From the NCBI GenBank assembly GCA_022774505.1, contig JALFLW010000068.1, positions 1 to 58,269 on the forward strand: a stretch of 58,269 nucleotides of DNA. Reading direction: 5' to 3'. A program made the position numbers and the translations under genes. Positions 40,371-47,793 of the stretch are shown here, in pieces. Origin of the DNA: Lachnospiraceae bacterium (GTDB taxonomy: Bacteria; Bacillota; Clostridia; Lachnospirales; Lachnospiraceae). The first letter of the stretch is position 1. Each line of letters begins with the position of its first letter. Below the pieces are notes generated by a model that saw only the letters and a program-made list of their open reading frames with translations, ran no database searches and was not told where the DNA came from.

Positions 40371-41921
40371 CTAATCCTGTAAATCCACAAATCTATACCT
40401 TCCGGGACCAAATCCTTTTACTTTTTCTATTATCTCCGCCGTTTTTAATACATTCATAATATTAGTTGCTTTAGATTTAGAACATTCAAGCCACTCCATT
40501 ACATTTGCCTGTCCAAACGGAGTGTCCACATTGCAGTGCTCATATACCATTCTGATATTATTTATAAATATATCTGTTGCCTCCACTGCTTTTAGAAAAG
40601 GTACATAATTATCGAATTTATTGCTTACTTTTTCCTGAGCATTGCTTATTTCTCCATGAGTGTTGCTTACTTTTTCTAATGCATTGCTTGCTTTTCCCTG
40701 GATGTTGCTTATTTTTTTCTGAGCATTGCTTACTTTTTCTAATGCATTGCTTGCTTTTCTGAAAAGCGTAACCTTAAAACCATCTCCAAATTCTTCAAAT
40801 GCAGGAGCCGGAAGATCATATTCTTTACATCTATTAATAATTCTTGGAATTCCAGTTCCCCAAGCCTCTACAATATGCATATAATGAAAGGCCTCAGCAA
40901 TTGCCTCATTTCTGCATGTTGATTTTCCTGTTTTCGCCGTCTCTATATCCAGTCCGCCATATAACATTCCCGGCGAAGAAACTTCCATTCTATCATCATA
41001 AATACATACCTGTATGCAAGATCTATCCAAATAACTTCTATGCAAAACGGCATTTGCTATTGTCTCTCTGACAGCAGATACCGGTAGTTCATATATATCT
41101 TTCCTATACTCTCCATCAATCTGTGCTCCCATATCTATATGTCTCAAAACAAAGTTATACGCATCGTTAACCTGTTCATATATCGGTCCGTCAAACACTT
41201 TTCTATCAATAAAAATATCCCTTGTTTTGCCTTTAAATAATGCACATTGTATCTTTGCCGCTTTGTTTGTATTTTCTGTCAACAAGTCAAAAGCATGTGT
41301 AGGATATAAATTTCTGCCAACCATACAAAGCAATCCAAAGTCATGTAGTTTTGTTATAGTCATATCTTTTATTGCAATTCTTTCCTCCTCTGTCTCACAC
41401 GAAGCGACTGCAATTTTTTTCATAGTTTCACACAATTCTAATGCCTTATTCTCATCATATTCCCGCCCAATATCCTGAAGAGAATCATATGATATATTTT
41501 GTCCTTCCAGTTCTAGTTCCTGCAATTTCCGTGCATCTGCCGGTCTGCTTGTCCCATTTATTCTAATATAAGAAGTCGTCTCTTTATCTTTATTAGCTAA
41601 ATAATACGGTCTGAATTTCCCCGGTGCAACATCTATTACAAGCACCGTTTTATCTTCTATTGTCTGTATGGAAATATCCGGTTCTATCTGAGGCGTGCAT
41701 GCATCAGAAATCATATTTGATATTGAATCAGACAGCTTAAACGGACTTTGTTCACCAATTCCATACACAATGCAAGTTTCGTCCTCAATCCCAACAATAA
41801 CCTGTCCTCCGGTACTATTCGAAAATGCAATAATATCTTTTAAAAACTTTTCATGTCTACTAGGAATCTCTCTTTTGAATTCTACATTCTTTGTTTCACC
41901 AAAAAACTCTTTGTTGACCAT
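40371..41921 (-). CDS. AlbA_2/schlafen-like ATP-binding regulator, copy 1
   Basis: The 516-aa protein has an AlbA_2 domain (about 5-130; GETKNVEFKRE, SNSTGGQVIVGI), a HATPase_c_4-like domain (about 260-387; ETIANAVLHRSY, SSPGMLYGG, WGTGIPRI) and a C-terminal winged-helix-like region (450-510). Between the last two lie six 7-residue repeats (391-434). AGGTGA four bases before the ATG at 41921 sets the start. It follows the helicase gene by 28 bp. Proteins of this kind are annotated as ATP-binding transcriptional regulators and often sit in defence or mobile regions; its target is unknown. It is paralogous to the 45175-46632 gene. Confidence 0.85.
   Translation of the reverse strand: MVNKEFFGETKNVEFKREIPSRHEKFLKDIIAFSNSTGGQVIVGIEDETCIVYGIGEQSPFKLSDSISNMISDACTPQIEPDISIQTIEDKTVLVIDVAPGKFRPYYLANKDKETTSYIRINGTSRPADARKLQELELEGQNISYDSLQDIGREYDENKALELCETMKKIAVASCETEEERIAIKDMTITKLHDFGLLCMVGRNLYPTHAFDLLTENTNKAAKIQCALFKGKTRDIFIDRKVFDGPIYEQVNDAYNFVLRHIDMGAQIDGEYRKDIYELPVSAVRETIANAVLHRSYLDRSCIQVCIYDDRMEVSSPGMLYGGLDIETAKTGKSTCRNEAIAEAFHYMHIVEAWGTGIPRIINRCKEYDLPAPAFEEFGDGFKVTLFRKASNALEKVSNAQKKISNIQGKASNALEKVSNTHGEISNAQEKVSNKFDNYVPFLKAVEATDIFINNIRMVYEHCNVDTPFGQANVMEWLECSKSKATNIMNVLKTAEIIEKVKGFGPGRYRFVDLQD
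40620..40751 (-). repeat. 21-bp minisatellite coding for heptad repeats
   Basis: Six near-perfect 21-bp units encode S-N-x-x-x-K-x heptads (SNALEKV, SNAQKKI, SNIQGKA, SNALEKV, SNTHGEI, SNAQEKV). Two units are identical at the protein level. Unit number could change by slippage without breaking the frame. Confidence 0.85.
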
Positions 41922-41949
41922 TAAATCACCTGCTTTCAGTCTAATCTTT

Positions 41950-44937
41950 TTATCTTTTAAATTTACTATTATTTCCAAATGTAAGTTCCATCAATTCACT
42001 TGCTATCTCCTTGCTCAATACTCTCATAATACTACCATCAGCCTTATCCTTCGCCAGTAAATTAATATTTCCATACCAGACCACTTTCTGATCAATAACT
42101 GCAAATCGTTCACAGGATTCTTCAACCGTTTTAATATAAAAACCGGCTTTACGCATATCTTCATGCAACTGCATCCAGTATGCTGCATCACCATATCCAT
42201 ATGAATCCGGATTCCATGTAACTATGGTAACCTGAACACCTGACATCTGCTTTTCTTTTAACATATTGATCAACTCATAAACTTTTGAACCACTGATTGC
42301 AGGACTGGAAATTATTATATTCTTATTAGCATCAAGCAAATCTTTATGATAGTTTTCAGTATAATTATCTCCAGCATATATTGCATTAACCATCTGTTTA
42401 TCAGTTTGCAAGCCACCAGCAAGCTCATATCCGATCTGTTTATATGCTTTCAATCGTTTCGCATACATATTATCAAACATTGGAATATGATTATCCACAT
42501 AATCATATATTATCACATTTTCTTTACCTGCATAATCACGATTTAATCTTCCAGCATATTGTTCAACCACACTACGAAACGATACAGGTGTCGCCATAAA
42601 AAGCGTGTCTAACCTTGGAAAATCAAAGCCTTCTCCTACCAAAGATCCCGTAGCTATTAATATAAAAGAATCCTCTTTATCAACCTGTTTCATCTGTTCA
42701 AGAATCTTTTTGTGTTCCCTCTTAGAATTATTTCCCGTCATAAGAAATACATGATCTGCGTAGTTTTTTAACCGCTCGTACAGTTTTTCAGAATGATCCT
42801 TGTAACGAGACAATATAACAGGTGTACGACCTGCGGATACACACTGCTTCACATCCTCTATAATCTGTTCATCCCTAATATCATTATTATGAATAATCTC
42901 ATACGCTTCATTTGGATGCATCTTTCCGATAATCACGCCTCTTGGCAATACGGTACGTGTAAATCGCGGATATACAAGATGCTGTATACCCTGCTCTTTT
43001 GCTTTTTCCTTTGCCGTATAGCTATATCTTATAGATCCGATAAGCATATAATTAATTTTTTCTAACCCATCTCCTCTTTTCGGCGTTGCTGTGACTCCAT
43101 ATACATATTTTGCTTTTACTTCTTTTAAAACATTTGCTATTGTTTCCGAAGCAGAGTGATGACACTCGTCAACTATGACAAGTCCATATTGATTCAATCG
43201 CTTATGAAACTCTCCTTTTTTACACAACGATCCTGCCATCGCAATATCTATAATTCCTGTCATGGAATCATGTGCTCCCTGCAATATTCCAATCAGACTT
43301 TTTCTTTTCCTGACTCTTCCAGTCTTAGTCTCATATGTCGGAAGTTCCTCATTAATATTCAGAAATTCAACCAATGCCTCTTTCCATTGCTCCATCAGCG
43401 CAGAAGATTCAAGTATAATTAGTGTATTAACTTTCTTTTTTGCTATTATGGCACTACTTACAACTGTTTTACCAAATGCTGTTGCAGCGTGAAGTATTCC
43501 ATTATCATACTTCGTTAATTCCTTTAATGCCTTGTCCTGTTCAGGACGCAATTCACCATTAAATGCTACATTAATACTTCTTCCCTGTTGACGCTCATCT
43601 TCAATTTCATAAATGATATCTGCCTGCTTTACACTTTTCAAAAGTTCGTCATACAGTCCTCGTGGTATCTGTATATATCCACTCAAATGGTCTTTCCCCA
43701 GATATATCCATCTTGATGTATCATAATTAGATGTGCCTATTGCCTGATGTTTATAGAAAATCGGATTACTAATTGCTGCCATCCTCCGAATTCTGTTCTG
43801 CATTGATACTTTCAAATTCGTATTATCTACATATACTCCATTTGACAACGTAATATGTAACTTTCCATCTATATCTTTTTTATTAAAATGCCGCACTCTA
43901 TCCCAGGGCTTTTCTCTATCACTTTCATCAGCATTTGCAGTAATATCATCAATGGAATTTGACCATTCTTTTATTTTCTCTTCCAAGAATTCCTGTGATA
44001 ATTTGGGTTTGCTGAATAAAATCTCCCATTGATCAGGATAAGCATTCCAGTTTCCATCCACAAATGCACTATTTCCATCCCGTAATGCTTTCCCCTGTAA
44101 TGGTAGCGCAATCAAATTGCCAACTTTACTATCATCCGGTAACGAATCCTGTGCAGGCAGCATTCGGTCATAATATTTAAAAGATTTTAAATTAACCTGT
44201 TCTGCTCCTTTATCAAGCAAAGCAAATCCAAATCTTCTTACCAACGAAGCCGCTATCGGCTTATCAAAAAATATCCATATATGCGCACCTTTGCCAGATC
44301 TTGAGCGTTCTACTAACGGCTCTATTCCATTTAGTACACAGATTTCTCTTACAGCCTCAACTTCTTCAGTCCATGTATCATCAATATTTGCATAATCTTT
44401 CTCCTCCGCTCCCTTATCATGATTATCAAAATCAAATACCATGAATCTGCATGTTCCATTACTAAGTAACGGGTATACACCTATTACATCTGATCCATTA
44501 TATGCATTTCCCAGCAAATGATTTAATATATCTTTCTTGGTTATTGCTTTATAAGAACGCTTCTTGCAATCCTTACATTTAACACCATCTTTAATCTTCT
44601 TATGGCATACATTCGTCCAAAAATTGCTGCACTGAGGATAATATGCAACTTTTCCGGTTTCTTTATTAACACTACGCTTAGCATAGACATCCTGCCGTCC
44701 CCAAAACATTCCAAAAAACTGATTTGCTATATTTTCCGTTATTGCCTGTGGAGGAATAATTCTTTTTCCTTGTTCCTGATCATAATCCTCTTTAGTTGCA
44801 CTTTGTCTAAATTCTGATAATTCTTTATGATATGACAATCCTGCTTTATTCAATATATTTTTTAATATCTGGTTTTCCAACTGCAAATCATTGAGCTTTT
44901 TTTGTAGTTGTGATATATTTTCTACTGAATCACGCAT
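41950..44937 (-). CDS. AEP primase-like / SF2 helicase / PLD-like protein (TOTE-type)
   Basis: The 995-aa protein begins with a coiled coil (about 5-35). A primase-like domain of the archaeo-eukaryotic type follows (about 65-330), with the metal motif DFD (169-171), SGKGAH (214-219) and an inserted four-Cys zinc site (C103, C111, C121, C124). An SF2 helicase (about 460-830) has Walker A TAFGKT, DECHH (590-594), TATP and QYAGRLNR. The C-terminal PLD-like domain is degenerate: CERFAVID replaces HxKxxxxD (C942, R944, D949). This architecture resembles primase-helicase proteins described for TOTE conflict systems. AGGGAG supports the ATG. It sits between two AlbA_2 regulators, suggesting a defence or element-maintenance role (inference). 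Confidence 0.82.
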   Translation of the reverse strand: MRDSVENISQLQKKLNDLQLENQILKNILNKAGLSYHKELSEFRQSATKEDYDQEQGKRIIPPQAITENIANQFFGMFWGRQDVYAKRSVNKETGKVAYYPQCSNFWTNVCHKKIKDGVKCKDCKKRSYKAITKKDILNHLLGNAYNGSDVIGVYPLLSNGTCRFMVFDFDNHDKGAEEKDYANIDDTWTEEVEAVREICVLNGIEPLVERSRSGKGAHIWIFFDKPIAASLVRRFGFALLDKGAEQVNLKSFKYYDRMLPAQDSLPDDSKVGNLIALPLQGKALRDGNSAFVDGNWNAYPDQWEILFSKPKLSQEFLEEKIKEWSNSIDDITANADESDREKPWDRVRHFNKKDIDGKLHITLSNGVYVDNTNLKVSMQNRIRRMAAISNPIFYKHQAIGTSNYDTSRWIYLGKDHLSGYIQIPRGLYDELLKSVKQADIIYEIEDERQQGRSINVAFNGELRPEQDKALKELTKYDNGILHAATAFGKTVVSSAIIAKKKVNTLIILESSALMEQWKEALVEFLNINEELPTYETKTGRVRKRKSLIGILQGAHDSMTGIIDIAMAGSLCKKGEFHKRLNQYGLVIVDECHHSASETIANVLKEVKAKYVYGVTATPKRGDGLEKINYMLIGSIRYSYTAKEKAKEQGIQHLVYPRFTRTVLPRGVIIGKMHPNEAYEIIHNNDIRDEQIIEDVKQCVSAGRTPVILSRYKDHSEKLYERLKNYADHVFLMTGNNSKREHKKILEQMKQVDKEDSFILIATGSLVGEGFDFPRLDTLFMATPVSFRSVVEQYAGRLNRDYAGKENVIIYDYVDNHIPMFDNMYAKRLKAYKQIGYELAGGLQTDKQMVNAIYAGDNYTENYHKDLLDANKNIIISSPAISGSKVYELINMLKEKQMSGVQVTIVTWNPDSYGYGDAAYWMQLHEDMRKAGFYIKTVEESCERFAVIDQKVVWYGNINLLAKDKADGSIMRVLSKEIASELMELTFGNNSKFKR

Positions 44938-44956
44938 ATTGGCATCTCCCTGATTT

Positions 44957-45161
44957 TTATCTAGTTACAAAATGCTCCATTATCTCTTCCAAATCATCCA
45001 TAGTTATTGCACCTTCATTCAGCAATTCCAGCATAATATAAAACTGATTGGATCTTCTCATGTCACACTGTGCACCACAATCCTTCTTATCTTCTTTAAT
45101 TCTCTTCTCCAGTTTCCAAAACTTTTCCGAAGGAGTTCCATTTCCCCCCTAATATTTCCAT
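44957..45161 (-). pseudogene. Small SHOCT-like gene, frameshifted at a G6 run
   Basis: An ATG at 45161 opens a frame that reads MEILGG and then goes out of phase at a run of six G (minus strand, 45144-45149). With five G the frame would continue for about 67 residues to the stop at 44957. The predicted product has two Cys and ends FYIMLELLNEGAITMDDLEE, which resembles a short C-terminal (SHOCT-like) helical hairpin. An internal ATG could still give a 34-residue tail. It lies 13 bp after the second AlbA_2 gene and 19 bp before the helicase gene. Causes could be decay, phase variation or sequencing error. Confidence 0.55.
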
Positions 45162-45174
45162 ATATTCTTTATTG

Positions 45175-46632
45175 TCAACTCTTATGAATCACCCATGTTC
45201 CCTTTTTCGATGAACCAATATGTTCCACTATTCCGTCTTTCTTCAATTTATTTACATGATAACGGACTCCACTAATTGATAGACCAATCTGCTCAGCAAT
45301 TTTCTTCACTGTAACCGCAGGCTGTTCTCTCATTATTTCAATAATTTTATCTGCTTTTTCCGTATCCGTTCCATGTATTCCTACATTAATTTCTGTATCA
45401 GTTTCTGTGTTAGTTTCTGTGTTAGTGTTAATTTCTGTATTAGTTTCTGTATTAGTTTCTGTTCTTCTATACATATTTACTCTGAAATCACCATCAAAAT
45501 CAATCAGCTCTGGTTTTGGCAAACCATATTCTTTACAGGATTCAAACAATCTTGGTATTCCGGTTCCCCATTTTTCAATGATCTTCATATACGCAAACGC
45601 TCTTGCGATTGCTGGATTTCTGGGCTTGGAATAACCTTCCAGCATTTTGGAAATTGTAACATTGTTCAAAAGCATTCCCGGAGAAGTTACTTCTAATCTG
45701 TCATCAAACAGTGCTACCTGTATATTTCCTGGTTCTAAGTAACTACGATGTGCCACAGCATTCGCAATCATCTCACGAATACTATCTGTTGGTAACTCAT
45801 ACACATCTTGCCGATACATTCCCTTTATCGTCATGCCCATATTGATTTTTTCAAGAACATACTGATATGCCGCTATCATTTGTTCCTGAATTGTTCCCTC
45901 AAATTCCCTCCGATCAACAAAATGTGAACGGTTTGTTCCTTTAAACACCCCACACTGAATCACTGGTTGCGGCACCATGCGTCCAGTCAAAAGCGCATAA
46001 GCATTGGTGGGATATACTTTCCCGTCCTCTTCCTTCAAAATTCCCCATGAAATCAATACATTCTTTGTAACGTCTTTAATCTCTGCCTTCTCACTATCCT
46101 TCCATGTATTTTGTATCGCAATTTTCTTCATACTCTTACAAAGCTCATCTATCTCGCTTTCAGATATAATCATATTCTGACATATTTCACTATCAAAATA
46201 ACGATTCTTCCCTTCCAGTATCAGCTCTTTCAGCATATAATCTTCCACATGTCTGGTTGTTCCTGCTACACGTATATAAGTACCGTTAACCATTCCCATT
46301 GACTTGATATAATAAGGACGTTCTGCACCTGGAAGGATCTCCACAACAATCACTGTCTTATCCTTAACTGTCTTTAATGCTACATCTGGTCTGATAGCAG
46401 GCTCACATGCATCAGAAATCGCATTAGTAATAGCATCCATTGTTTTATAAATATTATCAATATCCATTCCTGCAATCTCTAAAGTTTTATCATCTATTCC
46501 AAAAACAATTTTACCTCCTGCACCATTTGCAAAAGCTACCACCGTTTTCATGTATTTTTCACTTTTCTCTGGCACAGTAATTTTGTACTCAACGTTCTTT
46601 GATTCACCGGAAAACAATATATCTTCTGCCAT
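45175..46632 (-). CDS. AlbA_2/schlafen-like ATP-binding regulator, copy 2
   Basis: The 485-aa paralogue of the 40371-41921 protein has the same order: AlbA_2 domain (SGESKNVEYK, NGAGGKIVFGI), HATPase_c_4-like domain (REMIANAVAHRSY, SPGMLLNN, WGTGIPRL), repeat linker (391-416, TETN/TEIN units) and a C-terminal winged helix (VKKIAEQIGLSISGVRYHV) typical of MarR/ArsR-like DNA binding. AGGAGG eight bases upstream sets the ATG at 46632. Even the sequence before the start (AAAGCAGG) matches the paralogue. It probably regulates or assists the primase-helicase. The repeat unit differs from copy 1. Confidence 0.86.
   Translation of the reverse strand: MAEDILFSGESKNVEYKITVPEKSEKYMKTVVAFANGAGGKIVFGIDDKTLEIAGMDIDNIYKTMDAITNAISDACEPAIRPDVALKTVKDKTVIVVEILPGAERPYYIKSMGMVNGTYIRVAGTTRHVEDYMLKELILEGKNRYFDSEICQNMIISESEIDELCKSMKKIAIQNTWKDSEKAEIKDVTKNVLISWGILKEEDGKVYPTNAYALLTGRMVPQPVIQCGVFKGTNRSHFVDRREFEGTIQEQMIAAYQYVLEKINMGMTIKGMYRQDVYELPTDSIREMIANAVAHRSYLEPGNIQVALFDDRLEVTSPGMLLNNVTISKMLEGYSKPRNPAIARAFAYMKIIEKWGTGIPRLFESCKEYGLPKPELIDFDGDFRVNMYRRTETNTETNTEINTNTETNTETDTEINVGIHGTDTEKADKIIEIMREQPAVTVKKIAEQIGLSISGVRYHVNKLKKDGIVEHIGSSKKGTWVIHKS
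45385..45462 (-). repeat. 12-bp-type tandem repeat coding for TETN units
   Basis: About 78 bp of short repeats encode TETN/TEIN-type tetrads (one incomplete unit breaks the pattern). It occupies the same residue position, 391 onward, as the unrelated heptad repeat of the paralogue. Confidence 0.8.
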
Positions 46633-46685
46633 TACTTTACCTCCTGCTTTCAAACGGTCTTTTTTCTTCAAAAACTATCCCTGTT

Positions 46686-46729
46686 ATTATTCCCAAATAT
46701 GAGTTACACTCATTCACTTGCTATCTACG
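46686..46729 (-). pseudogene. Remnant of a helicase-gene 3' end
   Basis: On the minus strand this stretch aligns with the last codons of the primase-helicase gene (about 41967-42008): AGATAGCAAGTGAA is identical, followed by closely matching ACT.A.ATTTGG.AATAATA. Stops interrupt the reading frame. It lies at the same place relative to the next AlbA_2 gene as the real helicase end does, so it looks like what is left of a second helicase copy. Confidence 0.65.
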
Positions 46730-46742
46730 GAAAATCAAATTT

Positions 46743-46907
46743 TCACCTACCGTATTTTTCTTTCCTATAAGAAGCTAATTCTACATCATCAATAACAGTG
46801 CCCTTTTTACGCAACTGTTCCAACCTTGCAAAAGCCTCTTTCTTTATTCTTTGTGTACGCATTTTTGACACTACTATTCGTATATAATTCGTAAGGTCAT
46901 TTTCCAT
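46743..46907 (-). CDS. Small 54-aa protein, antitoxin-tail-like
   Basis: The 54-aa reading frame starts MENDLTNYIRIV and ends ELASYRKEKYGR. The charged, helical C terminus (FARLEQLRKKG, then YRKEKYG) resembles tails of small type II antitoxins, but no toxin follows, so the role is open. A weak GGCGG lies upstream of the ATG. It is the first sizeable frame after promoter copy B and precedes the second AlbA_2 gene by 110 bp. Confidence 0.45.
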   Translation of the reverse strand: MENDLTNYIRIVVSKMRTQRIKKEAFARLEQLRKKGTVIDDVELASYRKEKYGR

Positions 46908-46913
46908 CAAAAA

Positions 46914-46973
46914 TCAACCGCCTAAACGCCGTATTTTACCGGTGTTCTGTAAATATGATATACACGCTATCAT
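46914..46973 (-). CDS. 19-codon leader frame derived from the hisH start
   Basis: Inside repeat copy B the hisH ribosome site and start codon are preserved, so translation could begin at the ATG at 46973. The first codons match hisH (Met-Ile-Ala), then the frame leaves the repeat and stops at 46914. It is probably a by-product of the duplication, with possible effect on the next gene seven bases on. Confidence 0.35.
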   Translation of the reverse strand: MIACISYLQNTGKIRRLGG

Positions 46974-47053
46974 TGTTGTATATCACCTCTGTTGTCGTTG
47001 TTTTGTATGGTAAAAGTGTACCACATACAGGAAGGGTTGTCGATATGGTAATT
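46966..47053 (-). promoter_or_regulatory. Direct repeat copy B: promoter upstream of the AlbA_2/helicase module
   Basis: The promoter hexamers TCGACA (47038-47043) and TACACT (47015-47020), 17 bp apart, are intact and point into the module. The 88 bp match copy A (40265-40352) with four substitutions and no gaps, including leader and start codon. Confidence 0.75.
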
Positions 47054-47154
47054 CCATGCGTTTTAGATAGTCCAACACAGACTAAAAACCGCCAACACAT
47101 TACCTCTAATGCATCGACGGTCTTCAATTTCAATCTCTTTATAAATATTACATG

Positions 47155-47455
47155 TCACAATTTATTCTTGTAATCTTCTAACTCATGAAAGATACCAACT
47201 ACATTTACGACATCTGTTCTCACATCAAAAACAACAATATAATTCATGTGTGGCACAACTGCTTCGCGATATCCTTTATTAGCAAGATAGACATCTCTAC
47301 ACTCCGCAAATTGAAATGGATTGACCACCAGCCTCTCATAAATGACATCAATGCTATCTAACAGGCGTCGGGCTGCCTGTTATTCATTAAAAATGATACA
47401 CAAGATTATCAAGCAGCTCATCAGCATGTTCTGTAACATTTAATTTATAGATCAA
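47155..47455 (-). pseudogene. Broken RelE/ParE-like toxin
   Basis: A TTG at 47455 overlaps the antitoxin end and opens IYKLNVTEHADELLDNLVYHF, then stops at tandem TAA TGA (47384-47389). The remainder continues in another frame as QAARRLLDSIDVIYERLVVN and FAECRDVYLANKGYREAV, ending with VFDVRTDVVNVVGIFHEL. Both parts fit one RelE/ParE-type toxin of about 95-100 residues interrupted by a small deletion or frameshift. It should be inactive. Confidence 0.75.
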
Positions 47456-47705
47456 ACTTTGCCCTCATTTCTCTAAGTGCCGCTCTGGCATCCTTTGTCT
47501 GTCCTGCCTCAATCTGCTTTTCTGAAATTTCAATATCTCTATACATAGCAGCCTGTCTCATCGTTGACTCGTAGCTCTCCATGCTCATGATCACCATGTC
47601 ACCATAACCATTTTTAGTAACATAGATTGGTCCCTCCGTCTTGTGGCACATATCGGAAATCTCTGATGTGTTCTTCAAATCTTTAATCGGAATAATTTTT
47701 GGCAT
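47445..47705 (-). CDS. PhD/YefM-type antitoxin
   Basis: The 86-aa protein begins IIPIKDLKNTSEISDMC, continues with GPIYVTKNGYGDMVIMS and ends in a charged helix, the layout of PhD/YefM antitoxins. These bind their own promoter and neutralise a RelE/ParE/Doc-type toxin. AAGGAGG precedes the ATG. A palindromic operator overlaps its promoter. The cognate toxin gene directly downstream is disrupted, leaving this antitoxin effectively orphaned; it could still act against related toxins elsewhere. Confidence 0.85.
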   Translation of the reverse strand: MPKIIPIKDLKNTSEISDMCHKTEGPIYVTKNGYGDMVIMSMESYESTMRQAAMYRDIEISEKQIEAGQTKDARAALREMRAKFDL

Positions 47706-47718
47706 AACATGCGCCTCC

Positions 47719-47740
47719 TTATGGTATCATTATACCATAA
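47719..47740 (-). promoter_or_regulatory. Palindromic operator/-10 of the toxin-antitoxin pair
   Basis: Nine-base arms TTATGGTAT and ATACCATAA with a four-base gap lie just before the antitoxin ribosome site. The palindrome contains TATAAT on the minus strand, so antitoxin binding would block its own promoter, as in typical type II systems. Confidence 0.65.
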
Positions 47741-47793
47741 TTATGTTCTTTTTCAACTTTTTTATCCCTCTTTTCAATTTCAACCTCTTTTTC

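Noticed and set aside
40615-40760. Tandem repeats considered as a CRISPR array
   Set aside because: The units are contiguous 21-bp in-frame coding repeats without spacers, inside a conserved gene.
40265-47053. Direct repeats considered as integrase attachment sites
   Set aside because: They contain a complete promoter and gene start, no tRNA lies nearby and no recombinase is encoded between them; simple duplication fits better.
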